A stretch of 38,801 bases of DNA from an uncultured Pirellulaceae bacterium (GCA_938010615.1 CALLUY010000060.1:1-38801), one strand, 5' to 3'; positions 25,701-33,007 are shown, counted from the stretch's first letter. The notes: generated from the letters alone by a model not told the origin. Numbers and translations: made by a program.

Positions 25701-26801
25701 TCGACGGCGAAGAAAAAGACTGCGAAAGTCAAGTCAAAATCAATGGCTCGCAGTTGGACTGGCGAAGCGTTAGCGCCAGTTCTGGCCGAAGGTCCGTTCG
25801 TCAAACGAGAAGCATACGATCCTGCAGAAGATGACGAGTGGCTTGAAGGAGACATGGACATCGACGAAGTCGGTGATGCTGTCCAGATGCCGTGGGAATC
25901 AGACGGTCGCAGTTGGCACACCAGCGGTCGAGTTGGTCGCAATGGTGAAATCATCAACTGGAGCGGCAAGATTCTTGATGAGGTCGTTGACCGGATTGAA
26001 AACTGTGAAGGCTTCAGCGACACAAGTTGGAACGAGCGTGCGACGGTCGAGATTCGTGGCGAAGATAAAGACAACGGCTGGTTCTTCAATGCACTCACGG
26101 GCGATCCGTGGTTCGTGAAACTGCGGTTCCGCGTTCGACCGAATACTTTCAGGCAGGAAACGTTGCAGGATCTGATTCCACTTCCGACGCCGAACCAAAT
26201 GGAAGACCTGCCGGTCTATGGAAATTCTCCTCGGCTCCAAGTGAACAAAACTCGTGGCGGTTGGCAGGAAGTCGAAATCAAAGCTCATTCATGGGAAGAG
26301 ATCGACATTCCAGAGTTTTGGAAGTTTCTGGATCAGTGTATTGAGAGCTTCGCGCAAAAAATGGAACGCGTTGAAACTCGAATCGATGAGCAGACGCCGT
26401 GGGCGAAGCTTGGACAGAAGTGGCACTTTATGAAAAAAGGTTTCACCGATGGCGACATCAGTTGGGACATGAAAGTTCTGGAGACGTTGCGCGACCTGCT
26501 TCAGGAAGCTGCTCCTGAAGGTGAGTTTCAATGGAACAATCAGCAAGTGGTTCACTTTCAATTGCCGGATCGCGAAGGTCCGTGGGCGAGTATTCAAACG
26601 AAGCAGGCGGACGCGATCACGCTGGAACTGTCCAGTTCCGATGAGACGATAACGCTCGATCAGTTTGAAGACCTTGCAGATGATCCAGAAGTGACTCAAT
26701 CTGGAGACAGACAGCTGGTGAAGCTTTCGTTTAAAGAAGTCAAACAACTGAAGAATTCAAAATTTAAAAAATTTCTTCACGAACATTTGCAAGGTGCGTG
26801 A
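19716..26801 (+). CDS. uvrA: Tandem-duplicated UvrA, excinuclease ABC subunit A, with extra C-terminal domain
   Basis: The protein has 2361 residues from the ATG at 19716, which gives the usual UvrA opening (IVVKGAREHNLQN); a GTG at 19671 is less likely. Two complete UvrA units are fused, about residues 1-1000 and 1015-1985, against about 950 for ordinary UvrA. Walker A motifs lie near 35, 700, 1049 and 1687. Signatures lie near 543, 885, 1502 and 1875; the third reads LSNGE instead of LSGGE. Walker B motifs follow each signature. CxxC zinc-module pairs are intact in all cassettes (for example YACPGCG/MCLGCD, RCEACEG/CPICQG). Lys-rich linkers occur near 265, 1635 and 1990. Residues 2010-2361 are an acidic, Trp-rich extension I do not recognise. 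UvrA finds bulky DNA lesions and loads UvrB; the fusion probably forms an intramolecular dimer. Chlamydial UvrA is similarly doubled, from memory. Confidence 0.93.
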   Translation: MPASDIVVKGAREHNLQNVDLVLPRNQLICLTGVSGSGKSSFAFDTVFAEGQRRYVESLSSFARQFLGQMTKPDVDLISGLSPSISIAQKSSGNNPRSTVGTITEIYDFLRILYARVGQGFCPKCDTPIEAQSRDQIIGSIFTYPDETSYTILAPVVRAQKGEHKDLFAELQRRGYSRVRVDGDTVPLSGDISLDRTRRHHVEVVIDRLIAGPGIRSRLTEAVEAALKIGKGTLVVEFPDDSAPSGASPINPDAPEEEFSGKTSRRKKKTRSKTKKGGAKDRVYSADYACPGCGLGFSPPTPQMFSFNSPQGMCLGCDGLGDVFTFDRDLLVPEPEKSFQQGCFELLGKWKDLGRWKRHIYQGVSDSVERELNLEAGTMLETAWEDLPENLQDLWLYGTDDMHITYTWKGGNSPMKYGGQFAGIVSELDEKYQQLSSAPKIRALEAYMNEIKCVDCGGARLNRQSRNFRLKTKHESFADKPELSLPDVCHLSIAQVREFFSELELGDVRAFVATEPLKEIRNRLGFLLNVGLDYLTLNRTAPTLSGGETQRIRLAGQIGAGLVGVLYILDEPSIGLHARDNDRLISTLEHLRDLGNTVVVVEHDEDTMRAADYLIDFGPGPGVRGGEVVVEGHPSEILKNKDSLTAQYLSGRLEIEIPEQRRITDPGKSLTITNCKHNNLQNVNVEIPLGRFVCVTGVSGSGKSSFVNGILKEVLKQELNGGISEAGEFGEIVGLEHLDKMIAIDQSPIGRTPRSNPGTYVKLFDEIRKLYTQLPEAKMRGYKAGRFSFNVRGGRCEACEGNGSNKLEMDFLADVWVTCPICQGARFNRETLQVQYKGKSISDVLKMEIEEALHFFESIPAIHKKLLTLQAVGLEYLKIGQPSPTLSGGEAQRIKLARELAKRSTGKTLYLLDEPTTGLHFADIRLLLKVLQDFVEAGNTVLVVEHNLDVIKTADWVIDLGPEGGSGGGQMVISGTPEEVAACKASHTGKAIAKALEPRAEIPAPKDKSKSDGPTLAKEIKVRGASQHNLKTLDLDVERDKMTVFCGPSGSGKSSMAMDTIYAEGQRRYVESLSSYARQFVNQLEKPRVDQIEGLSPAIAIEQKTLGSTPRSTVGTVTEVYDYLRILMARLGTPFCPDCDKEIGTQTSDDIVDKVLAYEEGTRLLLMAPVAPESGQSYEQLWDDIRANGYQRIRIDKVTHEIDSLPALNPRGAHKVEIVVDRIVVKQEARSRIADSIEAALSIGIGVCHVAEPNEAVEEAFWKVVKHSQHLACHCCGRSFETLGPHNFSFNSQLGWCTDCEGIGTQTGADPKVIIDDPELSIKGGAITIWPSLKSKLSTSMLKAWTTGTGIPDNKPFNQLDARQRRMVFFGTGDRWFEVKDKEGNVQFSFQFKGLYPTMEEASRRSATLRTRLQSLIGEVECGACGGSRLREDAAAVRFRKLTIDGLCRLPMGELTKTLNKWKLDKREKKIAGELIREIDSRVSFLNDVGLSYLTLNRTSGSLSNGEAQRIRLASQLGSGLCGVLYVLDEPTIGLHPRDNKRLLAALHRLRDLGNTLIVVEHDREVIEHSDAICDFGPGSGVHGGEIVAHGPPAEIAGAASGVTGPFLNGKNGIPIPTNRRPALSLDAPPVGKKKAAKKKKKAVKMAGASANQSLAMTLDVVGARHNNLKDIEVKFPLEALTVVTGPSGCGKSSLVNEILFKALARRLHRSSQTPGQFKGIRGLDAINKVIRVDQTPLGNSPSSNPATYTGVFELIRELFANLPDSKVRGYTARRFSFNVQGGRCEECSGQGMYCIEMHFLPDVWIPCETCKGHRYNQETLAVKFNGKSISDVLNMPCGEALQLFRKVPKIRRTLKTLCDVGLDYLTLGQSAPTLSGGEAQRVKLSAELSRPDTGRTLYLLDEPTTGLHFEDLKKLIEVIQRLVDVGNTVIVIEHNLDLIKCADWVIDMGPEAGSAGGEVVIAGTPEMVVEYAEEAKQQAESEDKPKVAKKKKKASTAKKKTAKVKSKSMARSWTGEALAPVLAEGPFVKREAYDPAEDDEWLEGDMDIDEVGDAVQMPWESDGRSWHTSGRVGRNGEIINWSGKILDEVVDRIENCEGFSDTSWNERATVEIRGEDKDNGWFFNALTGDPWFVKLRFRVRPNTFRQETLQDLIPLPTPNQMEDLPVYGNSPRLQVNKTRGGWQEVEIKAHSWEEIDIPEFWKFLDQCIESFAQKMERVETRIDEQTPWAKLGQKWHFMKKGFTDGDISWDMKVLETLRDLLQEAAPEGEFQWNNQQVVHFQLPDREGPWASIQTKQADAITLELSSSDETITLDQFEDLADDPEVTQSGDRQLVKLSFKEVKQLKNSKFKKFLHEHLQGA

Positions 26802-27027
26802 TCAAGATTTGCCTAAACAAGACCGATATCAGTAGTGCTGACAGCTGTCAGCGACATGGTTAATATTTGCAAACGCTGATAGATAACCTAAGATACACAT
26901 TCATCTGGCAACTACGGCTGAGGGACCAATTTTTGGGTTAACCGGGGTCACTAAGGGCTAGTGCTTAGCACGTCCGACTTTCGTTTTTCTCCCAGCGACT
27001 CCCATCGCTTCTCGCCGGATGAATTTT

Positions 27028-27058
27028 GCCGCATTGCTTTTGGCTTTGCGGTTTTTTT
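27028..27058 (+). terminator. Possible terminator downstream of uvrA
   Basis: CCGCA (27029-27033) and TGCGG (27047-27051) form a short stem with a 13-base loop, followed directly by seven T residues. The T-run is good but the stem has only five pairs, and the site is about 230 bases after the uvrA stop. Confidence 0.35.
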
Positions 27059-27088
27059 ATGCGCCAACGTCGCCCAGAGTTCTGGGCC

Positions 27089-27262
27089 AATGTCGCTCAG
27101 CTCTCCGAGCTGATAGCGGCTATGGTTAATGTCGCTCAGCTCTCCGAGCTGATAGCGGATGGAGGTTCAAATTCTCGCATCGGAAAAGCTCTGCCGCGGA
27201 AAAACTCTGCCGATATTGGGTTTTCATATCCGCTCCGCTATCAGCTCGCAGAACCGAGCGAC
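27089..27262. repeat. 31-bp tandem direct repeat plus inverted copy
   Basis: AATGTCGCTCAGCTC...GATAGCGG occurs perfectly at 27089-27119 and 27128-27158 (period 39 bases). An inverted version at 27235-27262 matches 24 of 28 bases. The second direct copy and the inverted copy can form a long stem enclosing about 75 bases, in which a CTCTGCCG motif is itself repeated twice. Each copy also contains a small internal hairpin around GAGCT. This looks like an intergenic repeat element that has partly duplicated. Confidence 0.65.
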
Positions 27263-27446
27263 AGCGAACTTTAGCAAAACTGAAACTGCCCCTCCAATGG
27301 AGAAAACTGCACAATGCTTCACGTTATTGCACAATTCGTGATCGTCCCGAGACGCTAATTCTTGTCGAGGTGCAATCGTGGAGTTACTCTATACGCATCG
27401 GTAAAACTCCAGATTCTACTCTTCCCCCTCTCCCCCGCCCAAGCCA

Positions 27447-28367
27447 ATGAAACGAACAAAGGGATTTACGCTCGTCGAGCTCCTCGTCGTCGTCTCAATC
27501 ATCGGCGTGTTGGTCAGCATGTTGTTGCCGGCGGTTCAACGCGTCCGCGAAGCGGCTCGGCGAACCGAATGCCTCAACAACCTGAAGCAGATTGGGCTCT
27601 CGGTGCATTTGTACGAAGGGGCGCAAATGCAGATCCCTCCATCGCGACCGGCGGATGGATTTTTGACTTGGCCAACACTGTTGCTTCCGTTCATGGAGCA
27701 AAAGAATCTTTGTAGCCAATTCGTCATGGATGCTCCGTACCGCACTCAAGATCCCGATATCATGAGACGGGGCGCCGCCGTGATGATTTGTCCAAGCCGA
27801 AGATCGAGGGTCGAAGTCAGTCGCTCGGAAAGATTGGGCGCGCCAGTTGGAGCTGTAGGCGACTACGCTGGAAACGCAGGTTCGCACGTTCACTTTCTCG
27901 ACTTCGGTTGGTCATTGTTTAGCGGCAAAGCAGATGGTGTTTTCAATTCCGGACTTACTGCCGATAACCCCGTCGTCGATGGAGTGCTTACCAGTCCTTT
28001 CAAAGGTCGCTACCGCTTTGCTTCGGTTTCTGACGGACTGTCGAACACGATATTCGTTGGCGAAAAGCATCTCGACCCGAAACATTTAGGCGAATCAGAT
28101 GGTTGGGCCGATGGTTGTATTTACAACGGAGACCAGCCGGCGACCTTCACTCGACTTGGCGGCATTTTGTTGCAAATGGCCACCGCACCTGACGCTGGAT
28201 TTCCACCGGGAGAACATCCTGTTTGGGGATCTGCTCATCCGGGCGTGGCGAATTTTGTTTTGGGGGACGGCAGTGTGCACGTCTATGACGTCAATATGAA
28301 CGGTGACGTGCTATATCGACTTTGCTCGCGGATTGACGGACAAGCCGTTAGTGGCGACCAAGAATAA
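27447..28367 (+). CDS. DUF1559 prepilin-leader (type II/IV pseudopilin-like) protein
   Basis: The 306-residue protein opens MKRTKGFTLVELLVVVSIIG, a class III signal cut by prepilin peptidase after Gly6, followed by a hydrophobic helix and the VQRVREAARRTECLNNLKQIG segment typical of DUF1559 proteins. The C-terminus carries the hallmark H-x9-DG motif (HPGVANFVLGDGSV). Planctomycetes have very many paralogues, thought to be surface or pseudopilin-like, with no known specific role. The ATG at 27447 is the only start that gives the leader. It ends 20 bases before the glycosyltransferase-like run and may be its first gene, or an independent unit. Confidence 0.9.
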   Translation: MKRTKGFTLVELLVVVSIIGVLVSMLLPAVQRVREAARRTECLNNLKQIGLSVHLYEGAQMQIPPSRPADGFLTWPTLLLPFMEQKNLCSQFVMDAPYRTQDPDIMRRGAAVMICPSRRSRVEVSRSERLGAPVGAVGDYAGNAGSHVHFLDFGWSLFSGKADGVFNSGLTADNPVVDGVLTSPFKGRYRFASVSDGLSNTIFVGEKHLDPKHLGESDGWADGCIYNGDQPATFTRLGGILLQMATAPDAGFPPGEHPVWGSAHPGVANFVLGDGSVHVYDVNMNGDVLYRLCSRIDGQAVSGDQE

Positions 28368-28387
28368 CAGTTTTCCGGTTTTGTCTC

Positions 28388-29710
28388 ATGCAGCGACAAG
28401 TTTACTTTGTGGGATCGGAATCCGAAGTCGCTCATCATGCAGCGCCCCTATCGAAAGTCGATGCGTTTTCGACGCAAGTCATCAACGCGAATGAGGTCGT
28501 TGAAATTGCCTCGCCCGGTGATGTCGCTGTCTTTTATTCGGAACACTTCGATCGTTTTCGACAGGTGATTGTTGAACTTAAAGCCAAGCAAGTGGCCACG
28601 ATCTATCTTGTCGATGGAATTCTCGAATGGAGAAACGCTTGGGAGAACTCTGCAGAAGAACCAGCCTGCCCGTTCACGATGCGTCCTGTTCTGTCTGACA
28701 TCGTCGCCGTGATCGGTTCGTCGCAAGCTCGAACATTGTCCAGTTGGGGTAACGGCGGCAAAATCGAAGTCGTCGGCATTCCTCGACTCGATGCGCTTGT
28801 TGATGTCTGGCAATCGTCCGCAGGATTTCAACCAGCGGAGAACGAGGAACCTTTTCGAATTCTTGTGGCGACTGCGAAGACGCCCGGGTTTACGGCAGAG
28901 CAAATCGCAGCGACGGTTCGTGGCCTGAAAGATTTGAAAGCTTTCATTGAACAACATTCGATGGTCAACGGCCGGCCGCTGGAAATTTCTTGGCGTTTGA
29001 CAGCTGGGCTGGAAAAAGAAATCGGCGTCGAGAATTCGATCTCAACTTTGACTGGGACGGAACTTCATCAGGCGATCGATCAATGTGATGCGATGGTCAC
29101 AACGCCCTCAACGTCAATGCTCGAATCGATGTTGATGCACAAACCGACGGCGCTGTTGGACTACCATGACTGTCCGGTCTACGTTCCAGCGGCCTGGAAC
29201 ATTCACTCGGCAGATTCGATTGGAAGAGTGTTGAGTCAACTCGCAGATCCCTGTCCTGCTCGAATTCAGTTTCAAAACAGTATTTTATTCGATGCTTTGC
29301 AGGTTGCCGAATCAGCGACCGACAGACTGGTTCAATTGATACATTCGATGTTCGCCGCGTCGGACAGCCTGCTAGCCACCAGTAATCCGCTTGAATTTGA
29401 TGCTAATCTGTTGCCTGAGCCTGTTTTTGCGGCACAGTTAAGGGAGCGGCATTGCAAAATGGATCATCGCGCCGTGTTTGCAAATTTTAACGAATTCAAT
29501 GACGACTGCGGATTGGAACAAACGCAGGCTCAGTTGGCTCACGCGCGACGCGAGATTGAACACCTACATCGAATCGAAGACGGATTGCGAGCCGAACTCG
29601 CGGAAGCTCATTCAATCTTTGAGCAGATCCAACAACACCCAATCGCCGGACCGATTGTGCGAATACGAGAAAGGTTCATCCAGTTCATGAGCCGCAACAA
29701 GGAAGACTAA
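28388..29710 (+). CDS. GT-B-like glycosyl/glycerophosphotransferase-type protein with coiled-coil tail
   Basis: The 440-residue protein is not confidently assigned. The fold appears to be two Rossmann-like halves. An N-terminal part contains VAVFYSEHF and ATIYLVDGILEWRN. A C-terminal part carries a TTPSTSMLESMLMHKPTA motif near residue 237, which resembles the nucleotide-site loop of CDP-glycerol glycerophosphotransferases and UDP-sugar GT-B enzymes (a Ser/Thr-rich loop, Glu, then KP). A final stretch from about 375 to 430 is coiled coil. There is no signal peptide or membrane segment, so it is cytoplasmic or peripheral. It is followed after five bases by a GT8 gene, so a step in surface glycan assembly is the best inference. 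Confidence 0.6.
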   Translation: MQRQVYFVGSESEVAHHAAPLSKVDAFSTQVINANEVVEIASPGDVAVFYSEHFDRFRQVIVELKAKQVATIYLVDGILEWRNAWENSAEEPACPFTMRPVLSDIVAVIGSSQARTLSSWGNGGKIEVVGIPRLDALVDVWQSSAGFQPAENEEPFRILVATAKTPGFTAEQIAATVRGLKDLKAFIEQHSMVNGRPLEISWRLTAGLEKEIGVENSISTLTGTELHQAIDQCDAMVTTPSTSMLESMLMHKPTALLDYHDCPVYVPAAWNIHSADSIGRVLSQLADPCPARIQFQNSILFDALQVAESATDRLVQLIHSMFAASDSLLATSNPLEFDANLLPEPVFAAQLRERHCKMDHRAVFANFNEFNDDCGLEQTQAQLAHARREIEHLHRIEDGLRAELAEAHSIFEQIQQHPIAGPIVRIRERFIQFMSRNKED

Positions 29711-29715
29711 TTCGG

Positions 29716-30777
29716 ATGCTGACGATTCATCCAGCTACCACAGACAGGATCGCCAAATCGGCTTCGCCCGCCGACCCGATCGTCCTGTGCGCTGCCGATG
29801 AAAATTATGTCAAACCTCTGACAGTCATGTTGCACTCAGCTGCGGCATCATTGAATCCGGGCCGACATCTTCACGTCGTGTTGTTCGATGGTGGCATTGA
29901 AGAAAGCAGCCTCACTGGTATCCGTGAATCGCTGATCGACTTTCCAGTCAACATCGATATCCTTCGTCCCGACCTTTCTCAAGTCAGCGACTTGATGACG
30001 TCGCATCACATAACGCACACGGCTTATTTGCGACTCATGGCGGCAAGGCTGTTGCCGGACTCGATCGAGAAAGTGATCTACCTCGATTCGGATGTGTTGG
30101 TTGTCGATGATCTAACCAAGATGTGGGAGATGGACCTCGAGGAAAACTATTGCCTCGCCGCGACGGATATCTCCTGCCCTTTCATCGATGCTCGTGAAAT
30201 CAAAGATCCGGAACTTCAAGCTTGCAAGCCGTGGATAAACGCAATCTCGCCGGTTGCCAACTGGAAAGAACTTGGTATCGACGGCAGCGCCAACTATTTC
30301 AACAGCGGCGTGATGGTGTTGAATCTGAAAAAGTGGCGACAGGAGAACGTTGAGAGAAAACTGTTTGAGTGCCTTCGCAAGAATTCAAGTTACGTTTGGT
30401 GTTGGGATCAATACGCTTTGAATGTTGTGTTCGCTGGCAAGTGGGGTCAGTTGCCACTTCGCTGGAACCAAGGAGCTCACGTTTTCGAATATCCAAGCGA
30501 AGAATATAGTCCAGTAGATCGCGATTCATTTGAGTCAATGCGTGATCGTCCGGCGATCATTCACTACACAACCGAATGGAAGCCTTGGGACTTTCAGCCG
30601 TTTCATCCTTTGCGTGAAACGTACTATGATCAGCTCGACCAAACGGCTTGGCAAGGCTGGCGCCCTGCAGATCCGGGTTTCAATTTTCGTCGTTGGTGGG
30701 ATCGTAAGGCGGTTGATGTTATTCGAAAGTGGATCGTCAATTGGCGTAAAGTAAAACTTCTGTTTTCGATGGTGTAA
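29716..30777 (+). CDS. Glycosyltransferase family 8 protein
   Basis: The 353-residue enzyme shows the GT8 pattern: IVLCAADENYVKPLTVMLHS at residues 21-40, YLRLMAARLLP before the metal-binding DxD in YLDSDVLVVDD (about 122-132), the ANYFNSGVMVLNLKKWR block near 193-209, and IIHYTTEWKPWDF near 280. GT8 enzymes are retaining transferases that use UDP-glucose or UDP-galactose, as in LPS core synthesis (WaaJ/LgtC type). It should act at the cytoplasmic face. Start codon ATG at 29716 lies five bases after the preceding stop, and the next gene starts two bases after its own stop, so it is mid-operon. Confidence 0.88.
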   Translation: MLTIHPATTDRIAKSASPADPIVLCAADENYVKPLTVMLHSAAASLNPGRHLHVVLFDGGIEESSLTGIRESLIDFPVNIDILRPDLSQVSDLMTSHHITHTAYLRLMAARLLPDSIEKVIYLDSDVLVVDDLTKMWEMDLEENYCLAATDISCPFIDAREIKDPELQACKPWINAISPVANWKELGIDGSANYFNSGVMVLNLKKWRQENVERKLFECLRKNSSYVWCWDQYALNVVFAGKWGQLPLRWNQGAHVFEYPSEEYSPVDRDSFESMRDRPAIIHYTTEWKPWDFQPFHPLRETYYDQLDQTAWQGWRPADPGFNFRRWWDRKAVDVIRKWIVNWRKVKLLFSMV

Positions 30778-30779
30778 TC

Positions 30780-31706
30780 GTGGCCAAGGAAGTTGTCCAA
30801 TCAATTCCGGCCGGCGAAACGTTGGCAAAAAATGATGTGCTGTGCCGCGCGCCGGTGACCATTTTCGCCATGCCCAAGCCGTTCGTAGGCGACGCGGAAC
30901 TGATTCAAAAGAATGCCATTCGGTCGTGGGCACAGCTTAGTCCGGCCGTCGAAGTATTGCTCTTTGGCGATGAAGATGGCATCGCCGAATTTGCAGCGGA
31001 AAACAATGTTGCTCACGTGAGTCATGTTGATCGAAACTCAAACGGTACTCCGTTGGTGAGTTCCGCGTTTTTGATGGCTCACGAAGTTACGACGTCTCCG
31101 ATCCTCGTCTATTGCAACGCGGATGTGATTCTTGACCGAGGCTTTGCTGCTGCGTTGGAACAACTATCCAATCAGAGTCAGTTCGACGATTGGCTAGCGA
31201 TTGGGCAGCGTACGAATCTGTCTGTTGATTTTGAAATTGACTTCCAGAATCCGACGCAGCTTCAGCAGCTACGGCAACGATGCAAAACAGAGGGCGTCCG
31301 CTCGTCCGCTGTCTGCAAAGAGTATTTTGCGTTCAATCGCGAATTGTTTCGGTCCGTTCCACCGTTTGCTGTTGGACGCGGAAATTGGGACAACTGGATG
31401 GTTGCCAGTGTGAAGCCAAATGCTGTACCCGTTGTTGATCTTTCGCAAGTGGTCACAGTAGTCCACCAGGCTCACGACTATTCGCACATGCAAGCCAGTC
31501 GCATGAACTGTTATGTCAACGGAGAAGAAGCCAAAGAAAATCAACGGTTGGCTGGTGGCCGAAACTTGATATCGGGAACAACTTGCTCGCATCGCCTCGT
31601 CGACGGACGCATCACGAAGATCGGGCTGGTTCGAGCGAGCATTGATTTTCTGACTGATCTTCCACGGTTTGCCAAACTGATGACTCAGCTTCTGTTTGGG
31701 CGCTAG
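30780..31706 (+). CDS. GT-A-fold glycosyltransferase-like protein
   Basis: The 308-residue protein begins at GTG 30780, two bases after the GT8 stop. Motifs that fit a GT-A nucleotide-sugar fold are FAMPKPF at the first strand, SWAQLSPAVEVLLFGDEDG, the DxD-like YCNADVIL near residue 111, and a C-terminal acceptor-side pair GRGNWDNWMV near 203 and VTVVHQAHDYSH near 226, which recur together in uncharacterised bacterial transferases. The DxD is Asn-Ala-Asp, so the metal site is slightly atypical. No membrane segment is evident. The position between two transferases supports a role in the same glycan pathway. Confidence 0.7.
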   Translation: MAKEVVQSIPAGETLAKNDVLCRAPVTIFAMPKPFVGDAELIQKNAIRSWAQLSPAVEVLLFGDEDGIAEFAAENNVAHVSHVDRNSNGTPLVSSAFLMAHEVTTSPILVYCNADVILDRGFAAALEQLSNQSQFDDWLAIGQRTNLSVDFEIDFQNPTQLQQLRQRCKTEGVRSSAVCKEYFAFNRELFRSVPPFAVGRGNWDNWMVASVKPNAVPVVDLSQVVTVVHQAHDYSHMQASRMNCYVNGEEAKENQRLAGGRNLISGTTCSHRLVDGRITKIGLVRASIDFLTDLPRFAKLMTQLLFGR

Positions 31707-32954
31707 ATGATCGCCAGCCTTTTGATCACGGTCAGCGCATTGATTCAGCTATTGCTGACGATGTGGTTTCGTCGTCGTATGAAGCGAGAAGAAAAAACGT
31801 CTCCATTGCCGACCGAACAGCAGCATTCAACGTGGATCGTGATGAGCGTGCGAGGCGCCGACCCAACGTTGGCCGATGCAGTAAAATCGTTACTCAATCA
31901 GGACTTTCGCGACTACCGAATGTGCGTCGTGGTCGACAATCAGAATGACCCGGCGGCGTCGATTCTTCAATCGGTCGTGGATGATGGGTATGGAGATCGA
32001 TTGGTGATTCGACATCTCCAAAATCCGCTTCCCCATTGCACGTTGAAATGCAGTGCGATTGCAGAAGGCGTTGAGCACATTCTCAATTCAGATTCAAGCG
32101 TTGCCTACTTTGTGATGGTTGATGCCGATTCGAATCCACCTCCCAACATGATGGCGACATTGGTGGGAGTACTGCACTCCGACGATGGCGTTGGTTTGGC
32201 GAGTGGCAATCAGTGGTTCGAACCGAACGCTCCTGCCAGCGTCGGATCGATTGTGCGTAGCATGTGGTACGCCGGAGGTTTGTTCTTCTCGATGCTATTT
32301 CAAAATCCGTGGGCAGGCGCGTATGCGATGCGGGCCAGCGACATTCGCAGAATTGGACTGTTGGAAGTTTGGCGAGAATCCGCGGTGGATGACGGCCCAT
32401 TAAAGGCACTATTTGCGGACCACGGCATGAGCTGTCGGTCACTGCCAAGCATGGTGATGGTGAATCGAGAATCTTGTACGCTGAGTTTTACAACAAGATG
32501 GATGGCTCGAATTTTAACTTGGTCAAGAATTCATGAGCCCGCGTTTTGGTTGACTGCCGTTCAAATGGTATTCGCAACGTCGTTGATCGTGGCGACTTTT
32601 GGAGCGCTCGGATGGGCAATCGTTTCGTTCAACGGAGCACTTGCGAGCTGGGTGTTTCTTGCGATCGTTGTCAGCGGAATCATGTCCGTCATGGCTTGGG
32701 CAACCATTCGCCGCAGCGTGATCGAAACCTCGGATTCGGCAGGTGACATTCCAAATGTTTCAGTTCCGCGATTCGTAGCAGCGTTGTTGATCGTCGCTGT
32801 TGCGCAAGGCGTTTACGCGATCGCATGTACGTTGGCGATTTTTTCAAAGTCGGTTTCGTGGCGAGGTGTTACCTACACAATTCAAGACAGAAAAGTTGTC
32901 TTGAACGAGTACGTGCCCTACGAAGGACAGCAAGGTTCTTCGCAATCAATTTGA
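31707..32954 (+). CDS. Membrane GT2/GT21-type glycosyltransferase (ceramide glucosyltransferase-like)
   Basis: The 415-residue protein starts directly at the previous stop (TAGATG). It has an N-terminal membrane helix (1-20), a GT2 catalytic domain with the metal motif in VDADSNPPP near 138 and the DDGPLKALF acceptor motif near 228, and three C-terminal membrane helices (about 285-305, 312-332, 352-375). It ends with SWRGVTYTIQDRKV, the 'WRG-x-Y' tail typical of ceramide glucosyltransferase-like and HpnI-type enzymes. The predicted reaction is transfer of a sugar onto a lipid acceptor in the membrane. As last gene of the run it may start or complete a glycolipid. The convergent peptidase gene ends 53 bases away. 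Confidence 0.82.
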   Translation: MIASLLITVSALIQLLLTMWFRRRMKREEKTSPLPTEQQHSTWIVMSVRGADPTLADAVKSLLNQDFRDYRMCVVVDNQNDPAASILQSVVDDGYGDRLVIRHLQNPLPHCTLKCSAIAEGVEHILNSDSSVAYFVMVDADSNPPPNMMATLVGVLHSDDGVGLASGNQWFEPNAPASVGSIVRSMWYAGGLFFSMLFQNPWAGAYAMRASDIRRIGLLEVWRESAVDDGPLKALFADHGMSCRSLPSMVMVNRESCTLSFTTRWMARILTWSRIHEPAFWLTAVQMVFATSLIVATFGALGWAIVSFNGALASWVFLAIVVSGIMSVMAWATIRRSVIETSDSAGDIPNVSVPRFVAALLIVAVAQGVYAIACTLAIFSKSVSWRGVTYTIQDRKVVLNEYVPYEGQQGSSQSI

Positions 32955-33007
32955 ATCCGCAACATCAGGCTCACTTAGAGGTGCAAATTTCGGTTCGCTG
33001 AGAAGCA

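Larger units (their letters stand above)
26802..27446. other. 645-base spacer with palindromes and repeats
   Basis: No gene is supported here. The spacer holds a perfect 16-bp palindrome GCTGACAGCTGTCAGC (26837-26852) shortly after the uvrA stop, small hairpins around 26949-26970 (CACTA-AGGGC-TAGTG), a possible terminator (27028-27058), the 31-bp direct repeat with an inverted partner (27089-27262), and an inverted pair TGGAGTT/AACTCCA (27379-27414) in the likely leader of the downstream gene. The short frames through the direct repeats are by-products of the repeat. Confidence 0.55.

Noticed and set aside
19716..26801. Two adjacent uvrA genes or an assembly duplication
   Set aside because: The frame is continuous across the join, and the two halves differ in most residues. 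This is an old fusion, not a recent or artificial duplication.
27089..27158. Possible CRISPR array
   Set aside because: Only two direct copies with an 8-base interval, plus an inverted copy. No spacers of constant length and no cas genes.
27026..27274. 82-residue open frame with internal repeat (NVAQLSELIA twice)
   Set aside because: The protein repeat is a direct consequence of the 31-bp DNA repeat. There is no ribosome binding site, and the frame runs through inverted repeats.
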